In this document: in pieces, positions 25,471-37,187 of the stretch
Position numbering within the stretch: position 1 is the first letter of the stretch
How the letters are laid out: each line of letters opens with the position of its first letter
From: Glossina fuscipes
Taxonomy: Eukaryota; Arthropoda; Insecta; Diptera; Glossinidae
Assembly (NCBI RefSeq): GCF_014805625.2
Contig: NW_023998432.1
Coordinates: forward strand, 2,378,491-2,442,490
DNA length: 64,000 bases
Direction: 5' to 3'
Program-made: the position numbers and the translations under genes
The notes under the pieces: model-generated
Database searches by the model: none
What the model saw: only the letters and a program-made list of their open reading frames with translations
What the model was told of the DNA's origin: nothing

Positions 25471-27279
25471 AAAACAAAATGAGTGTGCACCCATCTTACA
25501 TATAAAAAGAAACGGGAGAGGTTTGGTTTAAAAATTCGATGATTTCTACAACAAATGAAGAAAATCGTAGAGTTTAACGACGACAATGAACGTATTTATT
25601 TGAAAAAGAGCCTTCTCTCTCAAAGTCTTGCGTTTCAAATTTACTTCATTTCTGTTTCCACTCATGCGTATGCTGTTCATACACGCAGCAAATATATTCG
25701 TGGAATACACGCGTACTCTACATATTACTTCAGGACTTTTCAAATATAGTTGCGCACAACATAATTAATACAACTCCGAATAAATATTACAATTAAGCCT
25801 ATTTTTGAGTAATGTTTTTTTTATACCGTTCTTATTTATGCAATTGCTTTAATGCGAGTAGTAGTATTATCAACTTATTTAGTGATTTTAATTTTTGTTA
25901 TACCTTACACCACTTGTGGTACAGGGTATATTATGTTCATGCGGACTATTGCAACACCCAGAAGGATTTGAGGTAAACTCACTTTTCATTACACCGATCG
26001 AATCAAAAGATAAATCTTATCTAAGCTTGTGTCTCCGTTTGCCCATCCGATGTTTGCCCATGTATTTTTAAGTTCAAACTACAGATCGCAATTTATGAAA
26101 TAATTTGAGGAAATTTAGTATACCAATATTTCTTTTTTTTTGCTCAAGGATGCACGCGATTAAAAGTGGTTCATATCCGCTTTTCGACCACTTCGCATGA
26201 AACGCCTTGTCTCGAAAGGTCGTTTTATGCAAACTGTAATTATGAGAATTTCGCGACATCGCTTAGTTATATATTGACATTCTAAATTAATGTGACAACT
26301 TTAGATTGAATGGGGCAAATTTCTTGAACTCCTTGTCACATCGCCCCCCTACGCAAAAAGAATCTTTATATGATCTTTATGAGTCTTTATTTGATAAAGA
26401 TTTTCAACATTTCCTAGTTAGAATTCACTCACAATAATGATTTCACAAAAAAATAATCTTAGTTTATTTTCACCGGGAAGGTCTATTGTTTTGGACCTAA
26501 AATCATATAATGATTTTAATGAAGAAAAATTCTGCTCGAATTATACATCTTCTTTGCTGAATTGCACACAGATTTCCCGAAAAACACCTTTACAGTGTGT
26601 AATATAAATTTATACTGATTTAATAGATGCTTTGAATTTTCGAGAATACGTTACATCAAAAAAAAAACCGTCTTCTTTCTCAAATTTTGGCCTTTTTCTC
26701 GAAGAATTCTACAAAGATCACCTTTGTCAAATTGATCGTTATTATGCCTAATGTCTTATCTATTAATCTCTAACTTCTCTAATAGACAAGTAGATGTCTT
26801 TAGAAAGTGTTTTTACTCATTTACAAAAATACATAAATACAACCTTACGAGTGTAACTATTGAATGGATATGAGACTAAGAATGATTCACAAAAGGTGCC
26901 AGTGGTTATGTCAAGAAATTAGACGCTTGAAATGAAGATTCGGTAATAGAATAATAGATTCTTTCGTTATTTTCTTCGTCAGTTCGCAATGAGTAATGTG
27001 TGAAACGTACAGTTCAAGAAGGAGATTAACAAGGGTAACCTTCGAGCACGAAAAATAATAATATGTGCACATGACAGAGCAGTTATATGGTCTTACGAGG
27101 ATTGCACACTGAAGAAAAAAGGTAATAAAGCAAAATCTTGTTGTAAAAAAAAACATACCTGTAACCCATTTTAAAATATTTTTGAAAATAGGCTGAACAC
27201 AATTCCGGCAATTTTCGTTCGGCAATTTTTGCCAATTTATTGAAAGGTTAGTCCGCGTTTTGTGGTCAAATATACATTT

Positions 27280-27520
27280 ATTTCAGAACAAAATGGATGA
27301 ACACGCCCACCTTTTTGTAATTGCATTCATTATTATCAGCAGCACTTCTTAGCGATTTCTTTCATTCCATTGCAACGACCTAAAATACACCATCAACATG
27401 CATATTCAGCTTTGTCATCGACGTTAATGATTCATTTAGTCTACATTACAATTTACATTGGGCGCATAAGATATTATAATGCGCCCACTTTTCATCGCTG
27501 ATAAAGGCTTAGCAGTGTTC
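27280..27520 (-). pseudogene. possible old mariner-like transposase fragment
   Basis: On the minus strand, SDEKWAHYN is followed after about 28 residues by KLNMHVDGVF, a stop, then VVAMEW. This matches the order and spacing of the mariner segment running from DEKW (first catalytic Asp) to the KVMLCIWWD-type strand. No TIRs were found and several stops intervene. The match is weak and could be chance. Confidence 0.3.
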
Positions 27521-27759
27521 AATTCTTCGAATTGATCAAGCAAATAAAGTTTCCCCTAAAATCCTTAATTTTTCTTGCACAGAACTACGCCTTTTCAAAG
27601 CTCCATGAAAGTATGTTGTGTTGCTTTCATTGTGACAATTTATACACTTTCAAATAAAAAAGTTTCTATTCTATGCTCTCTATTGTATTATGTTCACTCT
27701 CTCTTAGAAAACGGACTGAGCTATTCACAATGATATTTTTAAGAGAATTATTTACACTT

Positions 27760-29522
27760 GCTCATAGGGTATTGATGTGTAGTGGAAATGACGTGTAATC
27801 TTGCGTTAAAACAATATTGGAAGTATCTTATCCAAACATCCCAATCATCTGATTCAGCATATGATGGATATGAACGGGTATATTTGGTTTAGTGTTCGGG
27901 GGCTGCATTCTATCGTACCAAGTGTCTAATGATGATGGGGCGTTGATATTGTTTTGTCTATTTTGAGGTAGTTGCATAGATCTCTCACCAGGTCATATTA
28001 TATTTGAAACAAAATTTTCAAAAATTGCCTTTTCTACAGTTTTAGCGCTCTTATCAGTAACTTGTTACTAGATATTTGGTAAGATCACAAATGAGTGCTA
28101 TAGCATAATCATTACCATTTTCCGTCATTGGTAGAGACCCGATGGTGCCAATGACTACTGTGTCCAAAGCAGTTGCTGATATTGGTGTTAAGGGCAGAAG
28201 AGTTTTGGTATGTGTTGAGGTTTTAACCCTTCGCACAGCTATTGTTTTTGTCATTTGCAGCCAGTAATAATATCTTCATATATTTGTCAGCATACGTATA
28301 ATTCCTGTATGACCGCATTCTATTGGGTCGTTGTGATAGTTTGCCAAAAACTGACATAAGTCGAGTTTTCCATTGCTGTCCATGTCATTTATTTCGAAGT
28401 TGGCACATTATTTTTCTGCTATGCTTCACAGAACATTTGCCGGACTCAAATTTGATTTGCACAAATTTTCTTGCGTCATTATTATTAATGATTTCATAGG
28501 CTTTGGGCTCCATATTTTCTCGTTTATTTATTTTTGGTTACTCTCCTGCCATGTTGCCGATCGTGTCATTATTGTGTTCAGTTAGTTGTTCATGTCTTTG
28601 AGGTCTTCGATTGTTATAAGAGATGGGGCCTCGGCTACGTAGTTATGTTTACCCTAGAAGTATTCTACTATAAAGTCATATTCATCCAATTCTAACTTCA
28701 AACGCGTGAGTTTTGGGCTTGGATTATGAATAAAAATTGGTTTTACTAACTCCCTCTTTTAATGCTCAAATGCCTAATTACATGTTGGAGCCCATTCCAA
28801 TGGAACTTTCTTTCTGCATAGTTTAGTTAAAAGGCGCGAAGATTTCGAAAAATTTTTTATAGAACGCCTGTAATAGTTCCAAAACGCAACAAAACGGACA
28901 GAACATTTAGAAAAAACATTTTTCTGGATTTAGTTTCAGATTGTGTTGTCTACACAGTTGAAACACATCTATTAAATTTTTGAGCATATTATGCTCAGCC
29001 TATTACTTCTAAATCATCCATACAGAAAAATGCTTGCGATGGTTTCAAGCTGGAGAAGGCAAGAGTCATCTTGCGCTGGAATGAGTTTTGGACTACTTTG
29101 AGCCTGTATCGAAGTCAGATGTAGCGATATGAGCTATTGCTCGTTGAAAAGTAAGTTATATTTCGCGATTTATTCTCGACTTCGATTTGATGAAAAACTG
29201 ACATTAGGTCAAGGCATTAGAAGTATTTGGCTCTTCCTAGCTTGTCAAGAACGTCTTTCATTTATGGAAACGGATATTTATATGCTAACAGTTTCTTGTT
29301 GAATTGGCAATAATCCACTACTAAACGCCATCTTTTTTCGTCAGTGTTTGGCAGAATTTTTTTGGGTACTAGAAAAAGTGAGCTTTTATATTCGAATATG
29401 GACGGTTAAACTATTCCGTCTTTTAACAATTTAGTGACCTGTTTATCTATTTCGTACTTCTGTCACTCAGGAATTCGGTAGTTTTTAACATATTGTGATT
29501 GTGTGTAGAGCTTGGGTTTTAT
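27760..29522 (-). pseudogene. gypsy-like LTR retrotransposon pol, 3' part (RT, RNase H, integrase)
   Basis: Minus-strand remnant of pol, broken by many stops. From its 5' side (29522) downwards: QKYEIDKQVTKLLKDGIV; SSLFLVPKK and WRLVVDYCQFNKKL (RT fingers and palm start); LDLMSVFHQIE (motif A); FFCMDDLEVIG at about 29009 (motif C, with MDD keeping both Asp); NLKLNPEKC. A thumb/RNase H stretch around 28680-28900 includes PSPKLTRLKLELDEYDF. The integrase zinc region begins with CGHTG, and the core has VVIGTIGSLPMTENGNDYA, where the expected first catalytic Asp is Gly, then LICDLTKYL; a C-terminal piece, DDWDVWIRYFQYCFNARL, ends near 27760. It is an insect gypsy-group element. No env or LTR was identified. 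It is dead as coding sequence. Confidence 0.85.
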
Positions 29523-29940
29523 TTGTACAACCTGGCTAACCTAGTTACACTCAAAAAAAAAAAAGAAGGGAAATATATAAAGATGATAAATAAGTAACGG
29601 CGTGTCCTATCTAACAGTCTCATATTCCGTTGGTTACAATTTGAGTGCGATTTGATGTGAGAAGAAGAGTGGATGCTTAAATAAGAAAATGTTCGATTCA
29701 TAAACAATTGTTTGAAAAGAGTTTTCTTTTCTAAATTTTTTATAACATGTGCATGCGTTTGTGTGTGCATGTAAAACTATAAACAAAAACAACTATAAGT
29801 GATGCCAACGTGCACATAACAGGTAGAAACAATTTGTTTCATTTTCATTTGCTATGCACAACATAAGTCAGGACATTCCGTCTCGTTCCACTTCGACTAT
29901 CTAGAACGAAGTGGACTTAGAACATTTAAAAAAAACAGTG
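29523..29940. other. unassigned stretch between gypsy fragment and R1-clade LINE
   Basis: Contains a 12-A run at about 29549-29561 and no recognisable coding sequence. It belongs to the 8.3-kb block that interrupts the gypsy-like element and may be older inserted DNA or unrecognised 5' LINE sequence. Confidence 0.4.
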
Positions 29941-31970
29941 GAAAAGTGCTAAGTGGGAAAAGTCGATAAGGAACCGTGGTTATTATTGCCTGGTGGTGTT
30001 ATTGGGGGTGTTATCAAGGGGAGAAAATCCTTGAGGATAAGCGGAATTCCTATTTCAAATGGAGTAATTTCCAGTTGGAAGGAGTGTCTGAACGCATTAC
30101 TGGGAACAGTCTTCCCTGGGCAGAATCAAGAGGAGCTTCCCAGTATTGGGTTTGCGCCTCTTGTTCCTCCCTTGGAAAAGTATGAAGTTGAATATGCAAT
30201 TTCCAAATTTAGATCAAAAAGATCGCTAGGCATTGTCCGAATAATCGGGGAGATGGCTAAAGCCATCCGGAAAGTTATTTCTGATTACCTATACACGACT
30301 TATTGTATATGTCTCTCTGAAGGCTCTTTTCCATTGCAGTGGAAAATGGCAAATGTTGTGGCTCTTCTGAAATCACCTGATAAAGTCAGGGGTGACACTT
30401 CATCTTATCGGGTATCAGTCTTCTCTTAGTGCTTGAAAAAATTCTGGGGAGGATAATTATAAAGAGGTTTCAGATGATTCCTACAATGACAGGCAGTTCG
30501 GCTTTCACAAGGGTCTACGCACGGAAGACGCCTGGCTATATGTGGAGGCATTTATCAGGAAATGTAACGAGATATATGTCTTAGGCATATTTATTGACTT
30601 TAAGGGTGCGTTCGAACATGTCAACTGGAACAATATATTTGCCAGGCTGGGAGAATTGAATTGCCTGGAAATTAAACTCTGGGCTAGCTATTTCTCTCAG
30701 AGGCGAGCTTGTGTTGTCGGCAGAAACGACAGTGTCTTTAGGGACGTGGTTAGAAGTTGTGCACAGGGATCCATCAGTGGGCCATTTATATGGAACATTA
30801 TGATGAATGGTTTGTTAAGGCAGCTAGAAGGCATGTGCGGCGAAGTTAATGGAATACTTGATTTCTCTGCATCTACAGATGACCTGCTCATCTTAATGAA
30901 AGGTAAGGCAGGGAAAGTAATAGAAGAGAGCGGCGAAAAAGGTATGCGAGTGATTGATGTATGGGGACATAGTGTTGGTGTTGATGTATCAGTGGAGAAA
31001 ACTGTGATGATGCTGCTGAAAGGTAGCCTCTCGTCCAGCAGACCTCTAGTGATCAGAGCGAATGGGGTCAGTCTAAGGTAAGTGGCTGAAGCGAAGCACT
31101 TATGTATTACCATGAATGGTCGGGGCAAGTTTATTCCATACATTGACAAGGTTAAGGATAAACTTATGAATGTGGTAGGGCAAATTCATCGTGTCTTATG
31201 GTACGAATGGGGCCTTACCAGGCGTGCCGTTCGGATAATATATGGTGGGCGCTTTGTTTCTTGTGCAACATATGGAGTTGCTGTGGGGTGTCCGAACGTT
31301 ACGTCTGCTGTAGGGGGAAATAAGATCTTGAGCTGCCAACGCATAATGTTGTTGGCGTGTCTGCCCGTTCGTAAAACGGTCTTTGTTGACGCTCTACAGG
31401 TACTGATGGGTGCGTCCCCTCTCGACCTTGAGGTTTTACGTGTTAGTAATGCCTAAAGAGGGGTTTGCACTTACTTGACGGGTTAAACACTCGGAGCGTA
31501 GAGAGATTAAATTCCCGCGAACGTGAATCGCTATTAAAGGAACGTGTCTCTGCCTAATGACAATCACGTTGGAATAATAATGATAAAGGTTGAGTTACTT
31601 TTAACTTTAGTCGTGATGTTTCCTTTGTAGAAAATCATCCGGGTTTTGGGTTTAGCCTACATCTCGGGTTTCTACTTACGGACCACGGATCTCTGAATGC
31701 ATTTTTGCATGAAAGAGGCCGTTCTGAAACTAGGGCTTGCCCATGTGGCAGTCCGTCCAAAGACTATGAACACGTGCTGTTGGTGTGCTCGGAGTATTCT
31801 CCATTCAGAGACTTAGAGGCCATTGGAGTCAAGATAGTGCACGGTAACATTGATTGCAGTTTGGTTCTATCTACTCCTGAGACGATAGCTGCCTTGAGAG
31901 CGTTTGCATCTGGTCCGTTAAGTAATTCTTTATGGTCCCATTCCTACGCACACACACACACACGCACACA
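29940..31970 (+). mobile_element. R1-clade LINE, 5' truncated, ending at a CA repeat
   Basis: A plus-strand non-LTR retrotransposon starting near the end of the endonuclease/RT linker and running to the cysteine-rich C-terminus. No poly(A) follows. The last coding codons run straight into CGCACACACACACACACGCACACA (31947-31970), which may be the target repeat rather than element sequence. The truncation point at the 5' end is uncertain by tens of bases. Confidence 0.8.
29950..31946 (+). pseudogene. R1-clade LINE ORF2 remnant (RT and C-terminal zinc knuckle)
   Basis: Segments in order: GVISSWKECLNALLG (pre-RT); FAPLVPPLEKYEVEYAI with FRSKRSLGIVRIIGEM (fingers); a frameshift near 30410; QFGFHKGLRTEDAW; GIFIDFKGAFEHVNW (motif A); CAQGSISGPFIWNIMMNGLL (motif B, highly characteristic of R1); STDDLLIL (motif C, with the usual YADD reading STDD but both Asp kept); VDVSVEKTVMMLLKG; a stop at about 31079; AEAKHLCITMNGRGKFIPYI and the thumb/linker; another break at 31454-31705; then a zinc motif CPCGSPSKDYEHVLLVC. 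Canonical R1 sits in 28S rDNA, and no rDNA is nearby, so this is an R1-clade relative with another target. It is inactive. Confidence 0.82.
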
Positions 31971-31971
31971 A

Positions 31972-31981
31972 TATTAGGCAT
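31972..31981. repeat. target-site duplication of LINE copy A, left
   Basis: TATTAGGCAT here and again at 37188-37197, immediately outside the two ends of LINE copy A. The outer bases also resemble each other (ACA-A versus ACA-C). Confidence 0.85.
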
Positions 31982-32809
31982 GAAAAAAAAAAGTTGTGAT
32001 TACGTAGCGCGCGGACGTGTATCGTATGTGCTCCGTTTATATCATAGCCGATTTTGATCAGAAAATTATCCCAAAGTAAAATTCTTGTAATGGAAAGCTA
32101 AGTAAACGATAGTAAAAGAGCGTTAGTGCTTTTGAACGTCTTATTTAGTTATAAAGGCAATTAAAATATAAAGTGAAAGGACAGTTTTCGTTTTTCTTTA
32201 TTCTTTTTCTTCCCTTTTCTTATCTGAAGGTTTGCCCGCTTTCGTGCTTAAATGGGGGTCGTTCAGTGACACCCAGGTAAACAGAGAAGGTAAGCAAATC
32301 ACGGGAGGACATTGCCATCTATTGATGCTATAAAGCAACCCTGTGCATCTGCGAGAAATTTTTAAAATATCAAGCAATAGCACAGACTTACTCCTTGCTT
32401 TTCAAGGAATAGCTTAGAGTAGCATAGCTTAGGGCGACATTAATTTAATAAGCAGTATTGTTCAACCCTCCACCGACCCAGGGCCGCAGAGGGACATAGG
32501 CTAACAATAAAGTAAGTACCAAATAGTAGAAAAGACCGCCAACGACAACAACAGAACAACCAGCGTACATACATGCCAGCGTACAGAAACATACTCTGCA
32601 CACACAAGAAACGGACTTGCGTACAAAGCCCTCACAACACAAACTCGCAAACACACATATACTCAGGTAGATATACACACATATATTCAAATAGACACAC
32701 ACGAACTTATACATAGAAATATTCATCCACAAAAACAAACATAAGAGGAATTCACATTCATACCTACATATACAAGCAGTTTAACATATAAAATACTAAC
32801 ACGAAAATT
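31982..32809 (+). other. 5' leader (UTR) of LINE copy A, ACAY-rich
   Basis: Homologous to the start of copy C over about 32040-32388 (shared GTAAACGATA, CTTTCGTGCTTAA, ATCAAGCAATAGCACAGACTTA). From about 32540 to 32800 it becomes strikingly rich in ACAC/ACAT units (for example around 32600, 32650 and 32690). It should contain the internal promoter that 5'-complete LINEs need, but no specific motif can be pointed out. Confidence 0.65.
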
Positions 32810-34123
32810 ATGCCGGCTAAAACGGGAAATAAAAGGACGCCTCAAAGCGCACAAGCGACCAGGCAAGAAAGTCCGGAAGCGTTACCCGATCCGTTCAAAA
32901 GGAGTACGCGAATCCAACGCTCACCTGAGCAATTGGTCAGGAATCACACCCAAGTGAGAAGTCAGTCCTTTCCGCCGATCCTGCAGGAGAAAACATTGAT
33001 GACAAGAAAAAGTGAAAATTCATTTGTCGAGCTAGGAGAGAAAATTGGAGAGCTCATTGAAATGATGGCCCCAACTCCTTCCGCTCCTGCCAGGCACACC
33101 ACTCATCAGCCGATGAGGGCCTTGGTGGATATACTGGCTGTGCTCCACAAAAAAGCTGCGATAGAGCTAGGAAATCAAATGGCAAAAAAAACTGTTAGAG
33201 ATGGCACTACCCAGACCGAAAAGGGAGGCAGAGTGAACGCCAGGAAAAGGCTCAGAGAGCAGGGATCCGCGGATACTACTCCGGCGAAGAAAAGTAAGCG
33301 GACGGGCGATGGAATAAATCCCAATAAGGAGGTGGCAAAGCAACCAAAGCAGGCTAAGGAAGAGTGGAGCGTGGTTTAGGCGAAGAATAGAAATGCCAAG
33401 CCAATCAAATTGGTGAATAAGCCAGATGCGATGGTAATTAAGCAAACGAGCACTATGACTTATAGCGACATGCTGAAAAAAGTAAAAAATGATGCAGAAT
33501 TACAAAAAGTAGGCGAGAATGTGACCAAAATCCGGAAAACACTGAAAGGAGAAATGCTGCTGGAATTCAAGCAAAGTGCGAAGGATAAAAACACTGCTTA
33601 CCAGCAATTGGTGGAGAAAGCGCTCGGCCAGGAGGCTAGTGTCAAACTAATGACCAAGCAGACAAAGGTCGAGTTTAAGGACCTAGATGAAGTGACCACG
33701 GCTGCCATAAATACGAGATTCAGCGGTATGAGTGTTAAGAAGGAAGCAGTAATGTAAATTAGGAAGGCATATGCCGGCACACAAACTGCAACTCTATCAG
33801 TCCCAACAAAAAGTGCTAAGGAGTTACTTGAAGCCGGGAAAATCAAGGTTGGTTGGGTTGCAAGGAGGATCAGAGAAAAATCCGCAGTAATGAAATGCTT
33901 TAGATGCTTCGAGAAAGACCACATTGCTAGAAACTGCAAAGGAGAGAAGGATAGAAGCAAGTGCTGCCTAAAATGCAACGAAGAAAGCCACCGAGCAAGA
34001 GACTGCAATAAAAGTCCGTGTTGTGGGATTTGCAAAGAACAATTCAAGCCTCATGACCATACACTGGCCGGCAGAAGTTGCCCGGTAAACATACCCGGTG
34101 CTAACAACAAGAGACAGATATGA
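32810..34123 (+). pseudogene. LINE copy A ORF1 (Gag-like, CCHC knuckles), two nonsense codons
   Basis: Nucleic-acid chaperone of the LINE particle. One continuous frame of 437 codons from ATG 32810 to TGA 34121-34123, interrupted only by TAG at 33377-33379 and TAA at 33755-33757. The N-terminus is basic and Ser/Pro/Gln-rich. Near the C-terminus are two CX2CX4HX4C knuckles (CFRCFEKDHIARNC and CLKCNEESHRARDC) and a third Cys/His cluster with CCGICKEQ and HDHTLAGRSCP. Compared with copy B it lacks about 15 nt near 33705, which keeps the frame. The TAA at 33755 is shared with copy B (58279-58281); the TAG lies outside the part of ORF1 that copy B retains. The stop overlaps the ORF2 start in ATGA. 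Confidence 0.88.
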
Positions 34124-37041
34124 AGTGCATGCAAATAAACATAAATCACTGTCAGGCTGCACAATGTCAGAGAACTCTCTACAGACATAGTAATCTTGAG
34201 TGAGCCATAAAATGTAGGCGCCGAAAACAGTTGGGCAAAGGACAAAACTGGAACTGCAGCCTTTTGGCAATGCAGCTTGTACTCGCCAACCCTGAGATTT
34301 ATCTCAGCAGGGGAGGGCTTCGTTTGTGTCAATAGAGAGGTTACCTTTATAGCTGCTACTTCCCGCCAAGCATAAACCACGCGGAATTCGAAAAACGTAT
34401 AGATGAGCTACGTACCGACGCAAGGGGGAAAACGCCGGTAATTTTCGCCGGCGATTTTAACGCCTGGGCGACTGATTGGGGTAGCAAGTGGACGAAAGCT
34501 AAAGGCAGAATAGTGCTTGAATCCCTAGCCTCACTGGACATGACAATCTTAAACAAAGGTAATGAAAACACTTCTGGCTCCGCGATCGATATTACCATGG
34601 CCAGCAGTGCATTGGCCTTGCGTATAAAATGGGGTATTAGTGACATATTTACACACAGTGAAAACGCAGCAATAATCTGGGAAATGCAGCAGAGCCAGCG
34701 GGCGAACAGGGTAAAACTACGTCTCAGGGGACCCAAATGGAAACCAGAATCTCTTGACAAGCAACTCTTCGAACATATTCTGGAAGAAGCAGAACCCAGA
34801 AACTCAGCTCAGGCTGCAGTTGCTGAGGTTTTAGCACGGATTATAAAAGTCTGTGACGGCTCAATGACAAGACGTTACTTCTATAAGACCAAGGAGCCAG
34901 TATACTGGTAAACAGATAAGATAGCTGAACTAAGGTCTCATTGTAACAGAGCGAGGCGTGTCTACCAAAGATCGAGAGGGTCTAGTGCTTATCTGAGCCA
35001 ACAAGAAGAGTTCAAACTCAGGAGTAGGCTCTTAAGAAAAGCGATAATTGCCAACAATAAGAACTGTTTCCACAAACTGATTAATGAGATTAACGAGGCA
35101 CATGGGGGATGGCGTATAAGCTGGTAATGAAGAAATTAAAGTATTCAGAGCAACCAAGCTGTGCAGAATTTGTGGAAGAAATAATTGGCACACTGTTCCC
35201 ACAGAAAGCCATGTTCGTGTATGTGCCACTGAGCGAGGAGAGTGACAACATTAATCTCACCGCGCCTGAGGAGATTGCTGCCATTGCAAAAGAAATAAAA
35301 GCCAAGAAAGCGCCGGGCCCTGATGGTATCCCTAATTGCGCTTTGCAAGCAAGCTTTGTTGGCAAGGCCTGATATGTTTGCGAGCACATTCAATGCTTGT
35401 TTGAAAGAACAAATTTTCCCAGATAGGTGGAAAAAACAAACGCTGGTGTTGCTGCCAAAGCCAAATAAGCCGTCGCATGTTGCAAATGCATACCGCCTTA
35501 TTTGTCTCTTGGATACGATAGGCAAGGTGTACGTAAAGATCATTCGAAATCGTTTAGAAGCGTCTCTGGAGAGATCTAAAGGGCTGTCGGGCTTCCAATT
35601 CAGCTTCAGGAAGAAGAAAAGCCCAACGGATGCAATAAAGATGGTCACAAACACCGCAGCAGAAGCGATTAAAGGTACACGATGGATGGAAGGCAATAAA
35701 AAGTATTGCTTAGTAATAGCATTAGACATTAAGAATGCATTGAACTCAGCAAACTGGTATTGGGTCATAGCTGCCCTACAGGAGGGAAGAGTTCCACCGT
35801 ATCTGATAAATATAGTGACTAGTTATTTTACTGGCAGGAAACTGAGATACGTTACAGATAAAGGGTGCAGAGAGAGGCTGATCACTGGAGGGGTACCTCA
35901 GGGATCAGTCCTAGGCCCTACACTGTGGAACGTAATGTACGATGATATCCTGAGACTACCTCTCCCAGAGGGAGCATCCATGGTGGGATTTGCTGACGAC
36001 ATAGCGATAACTATCGTGGCGAAAACTGTGGAGGGTATTACCAGTACAGCGAATAAAACCACCGACATGATCAAAAGGTGGCTGCGGTCAGTGGATTTAG
36101 AGCTGGCGGATGAGAAAACAGAGGCGGTATTAATCTCTTCTAGGAAGAAAATGGAGAAAGTGACTATCCAGGTGGGAGATACGAGGATACAGTCTCAAGA
36201 AGCCATAAAATATCTAGGAGTGATGATAGATTGCAGACTATCGTTTAAACGGCATCTGAAATACACGGGCGAAAAGGCAGCGAAGAAAGCAAATTCGTTG
36301 GCGCGCTTACTGCCAAACTTGCGTGGCCCTAGGCAAGACCGTAAAAAGCTGATCGCAGAGGTGATAACTGCGACAATAAAGTACGGCTCTTCTGTGTGGA
36401 AAAAGGCTTTTGCTATATCGGCATTTATGAGAGACATACAAGCAGCATACAGGCTATGCGCCCTTAGGGTGTGCGCCGCATATCGGACGGTGTCGGAGGA
36501 TACGGCCTTGGTCATCGCTGGCATGATGCCAATCGACCTGCGTGCTAAAGAAGGCCAGTGTAGAGCCGAATTTCACAGACTGTCGGCTGATGCGGCTAGG
36601 CAGCGTGCAGAACAGCGACTAGTGGAAGAGTGGCAGGAACGTTGGAGCAGAGCGGGTAAGGGTAGGTGGACGCATTGACTCATACCAGATTTACGGCCCT
36701 GGGTGAATAGGCAACATGGTGAGGTTGATTTTTATTTGACACGGGTAATTAGCGGCCATGGCTGCTTTAGGCCATATTTGAATAGGTTTAGAATAGAACA
36801 GGACCCATTCTGTAGTTTTTGTAAGTGCATCGAAGACGCTGAACACGTTTTCTTTGTCTGTCCGAAATACTATAACGAACGACTACAGACGGAAATTGGA
36901 GTGTTACCTCTCCACGACAATCTTGTGACAAATATGTTGCATGACCTGAATATATGGAAGGCGATGGGAATGTTCGCCGCAAACATTATGCGAAAGCAAA
37001 GACAAGAAGGGCATCAACGTAGGCTTTTAAGTAGTGCCTAA
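34120..37041 (+). pseudogene. LINE copy A ORF2 (endonuclease, reverse transcriptase, zinc C-terminus)
   Basis: Start ATG 34120 overlaps the ORF1 stop. Endonuclease: INHCQAAQ near the start, then VIFAGDFNAWATDWGS and GSAIDITMAS; the usual SDH with catalytic His reads SEN (HSENAAIIW). RT: KKAPGPDGIPNCAL (fingers), CLVIALDIKNALNSANW (motif A), GGVPQGSVLGPTLWNVMYDD (motif B), GFADDIAI (motif C, intact), KYLGVMID. C-terminus: HGCF, then CSFCKCIEDAEHVFFVC. Lesions: about 17 nt lost near 34161, a frame break near 34349, TAA 34909-34911, one base lost near 35095, a frame break near 35345, and TGA 36676-36678 where copy B has CGA. The open RT piece is 451 codons (35323-36678). It is inactive, although the catalytic RT residues remain. 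Confidence 0.9.
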
Positions 37042-37171
37042 ACGGCTACCCTCCCTGTGAAGGTATACCTAAACGGTCGTGCCACAGGGTAGGGGATAGA
37101 AGGGGTGGTTTTTAGCGGGTTAAAGTCTTGCACTGCCCTAACGGACGCCAATTGAAGGTTTTCCACCCCAC

Positions 37172-37187
37172 AAAAAAAAAAAAACAC
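37172..37187 (+). other. poly(A) tail of LINE copy A
   Basis: Thirteen A residues then CAC, directly before the right target duplication at 37188-37197. The transcript 3' end has ACCCCAC before the tail; copy B has the similar ACCTCAC. Confidence 0.85.

Larger units (their letters stand above)
22570..27250. other. spacer with dispersed repeats, no gene recognised
   Basis: A/T-rich DNA. It holds family X copies at 22640-22830 and 25195-25470 and two short stretches of a kind common in flies: TTATATTCGGCGGGGGCCGAA at about 24777, and a TATACC...GGTACAGGGTATA segment at about 25910-25935 that looks like the start of another repeat. Frames at 26911-27225 and 24009-24257 (minus) show no recognisable domain. 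Confidence 0.5.
31982..37187 (+). mobile_element. LINE copy A (R1/LOA group), near full length, with 10-bp target duplication
   Basis: A 5.2-kb plus-strand non-LTR retrotransposon: leader (31982-32809), ORF1 (32810-34123), ORF2 (34120-37041), a short 3' UTR and poly(A) at 37172-37184. It is flanked by TATTAGGCAT on both sides, so both ends are defined and the copy seems 5'-complete. The leader up to 32388 is homologous to 56860-57196 of copy C, which supports its being a real 5' end. ORF1 and ORF2 carry several lesions. Clade placement between R1 and LOA rests on motif style only. Confidence 0.9.

Noticed and set aside
29549..29561. 12-A run as the poly(A) tail of an unseen LINE
   Set aside because: No 3' UTR or coding sequence of a LINE could be read upstream on that strand; the upstream sequence is the minus-strand gypsy RT.
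30697..31149. 150-codon minus-strand frame in the R1-clade LINE
   Set aside because: Antisense to RT motifs A-C, which are clearly read on the plus strand.
32445..32738. 97-codon minus-strand frame with hydrophobic Cys/Val/Tyr content
   Set aside because: Arises from the ACAY-rich leader of LINE copy A read in reverse; no conserved features.
33598..34047. 149-codon minus-strand frame in LINE copy A ORF1
   Set aside because: Antisense shadow of the zinc-knuckle region.
35145..35768. 207-codon minus-strand frame inside LINE copy A
   Set aside because: Antisense shadow of the RT coding region; a related antisense frame appears in copy B because the sense sequence is shared.
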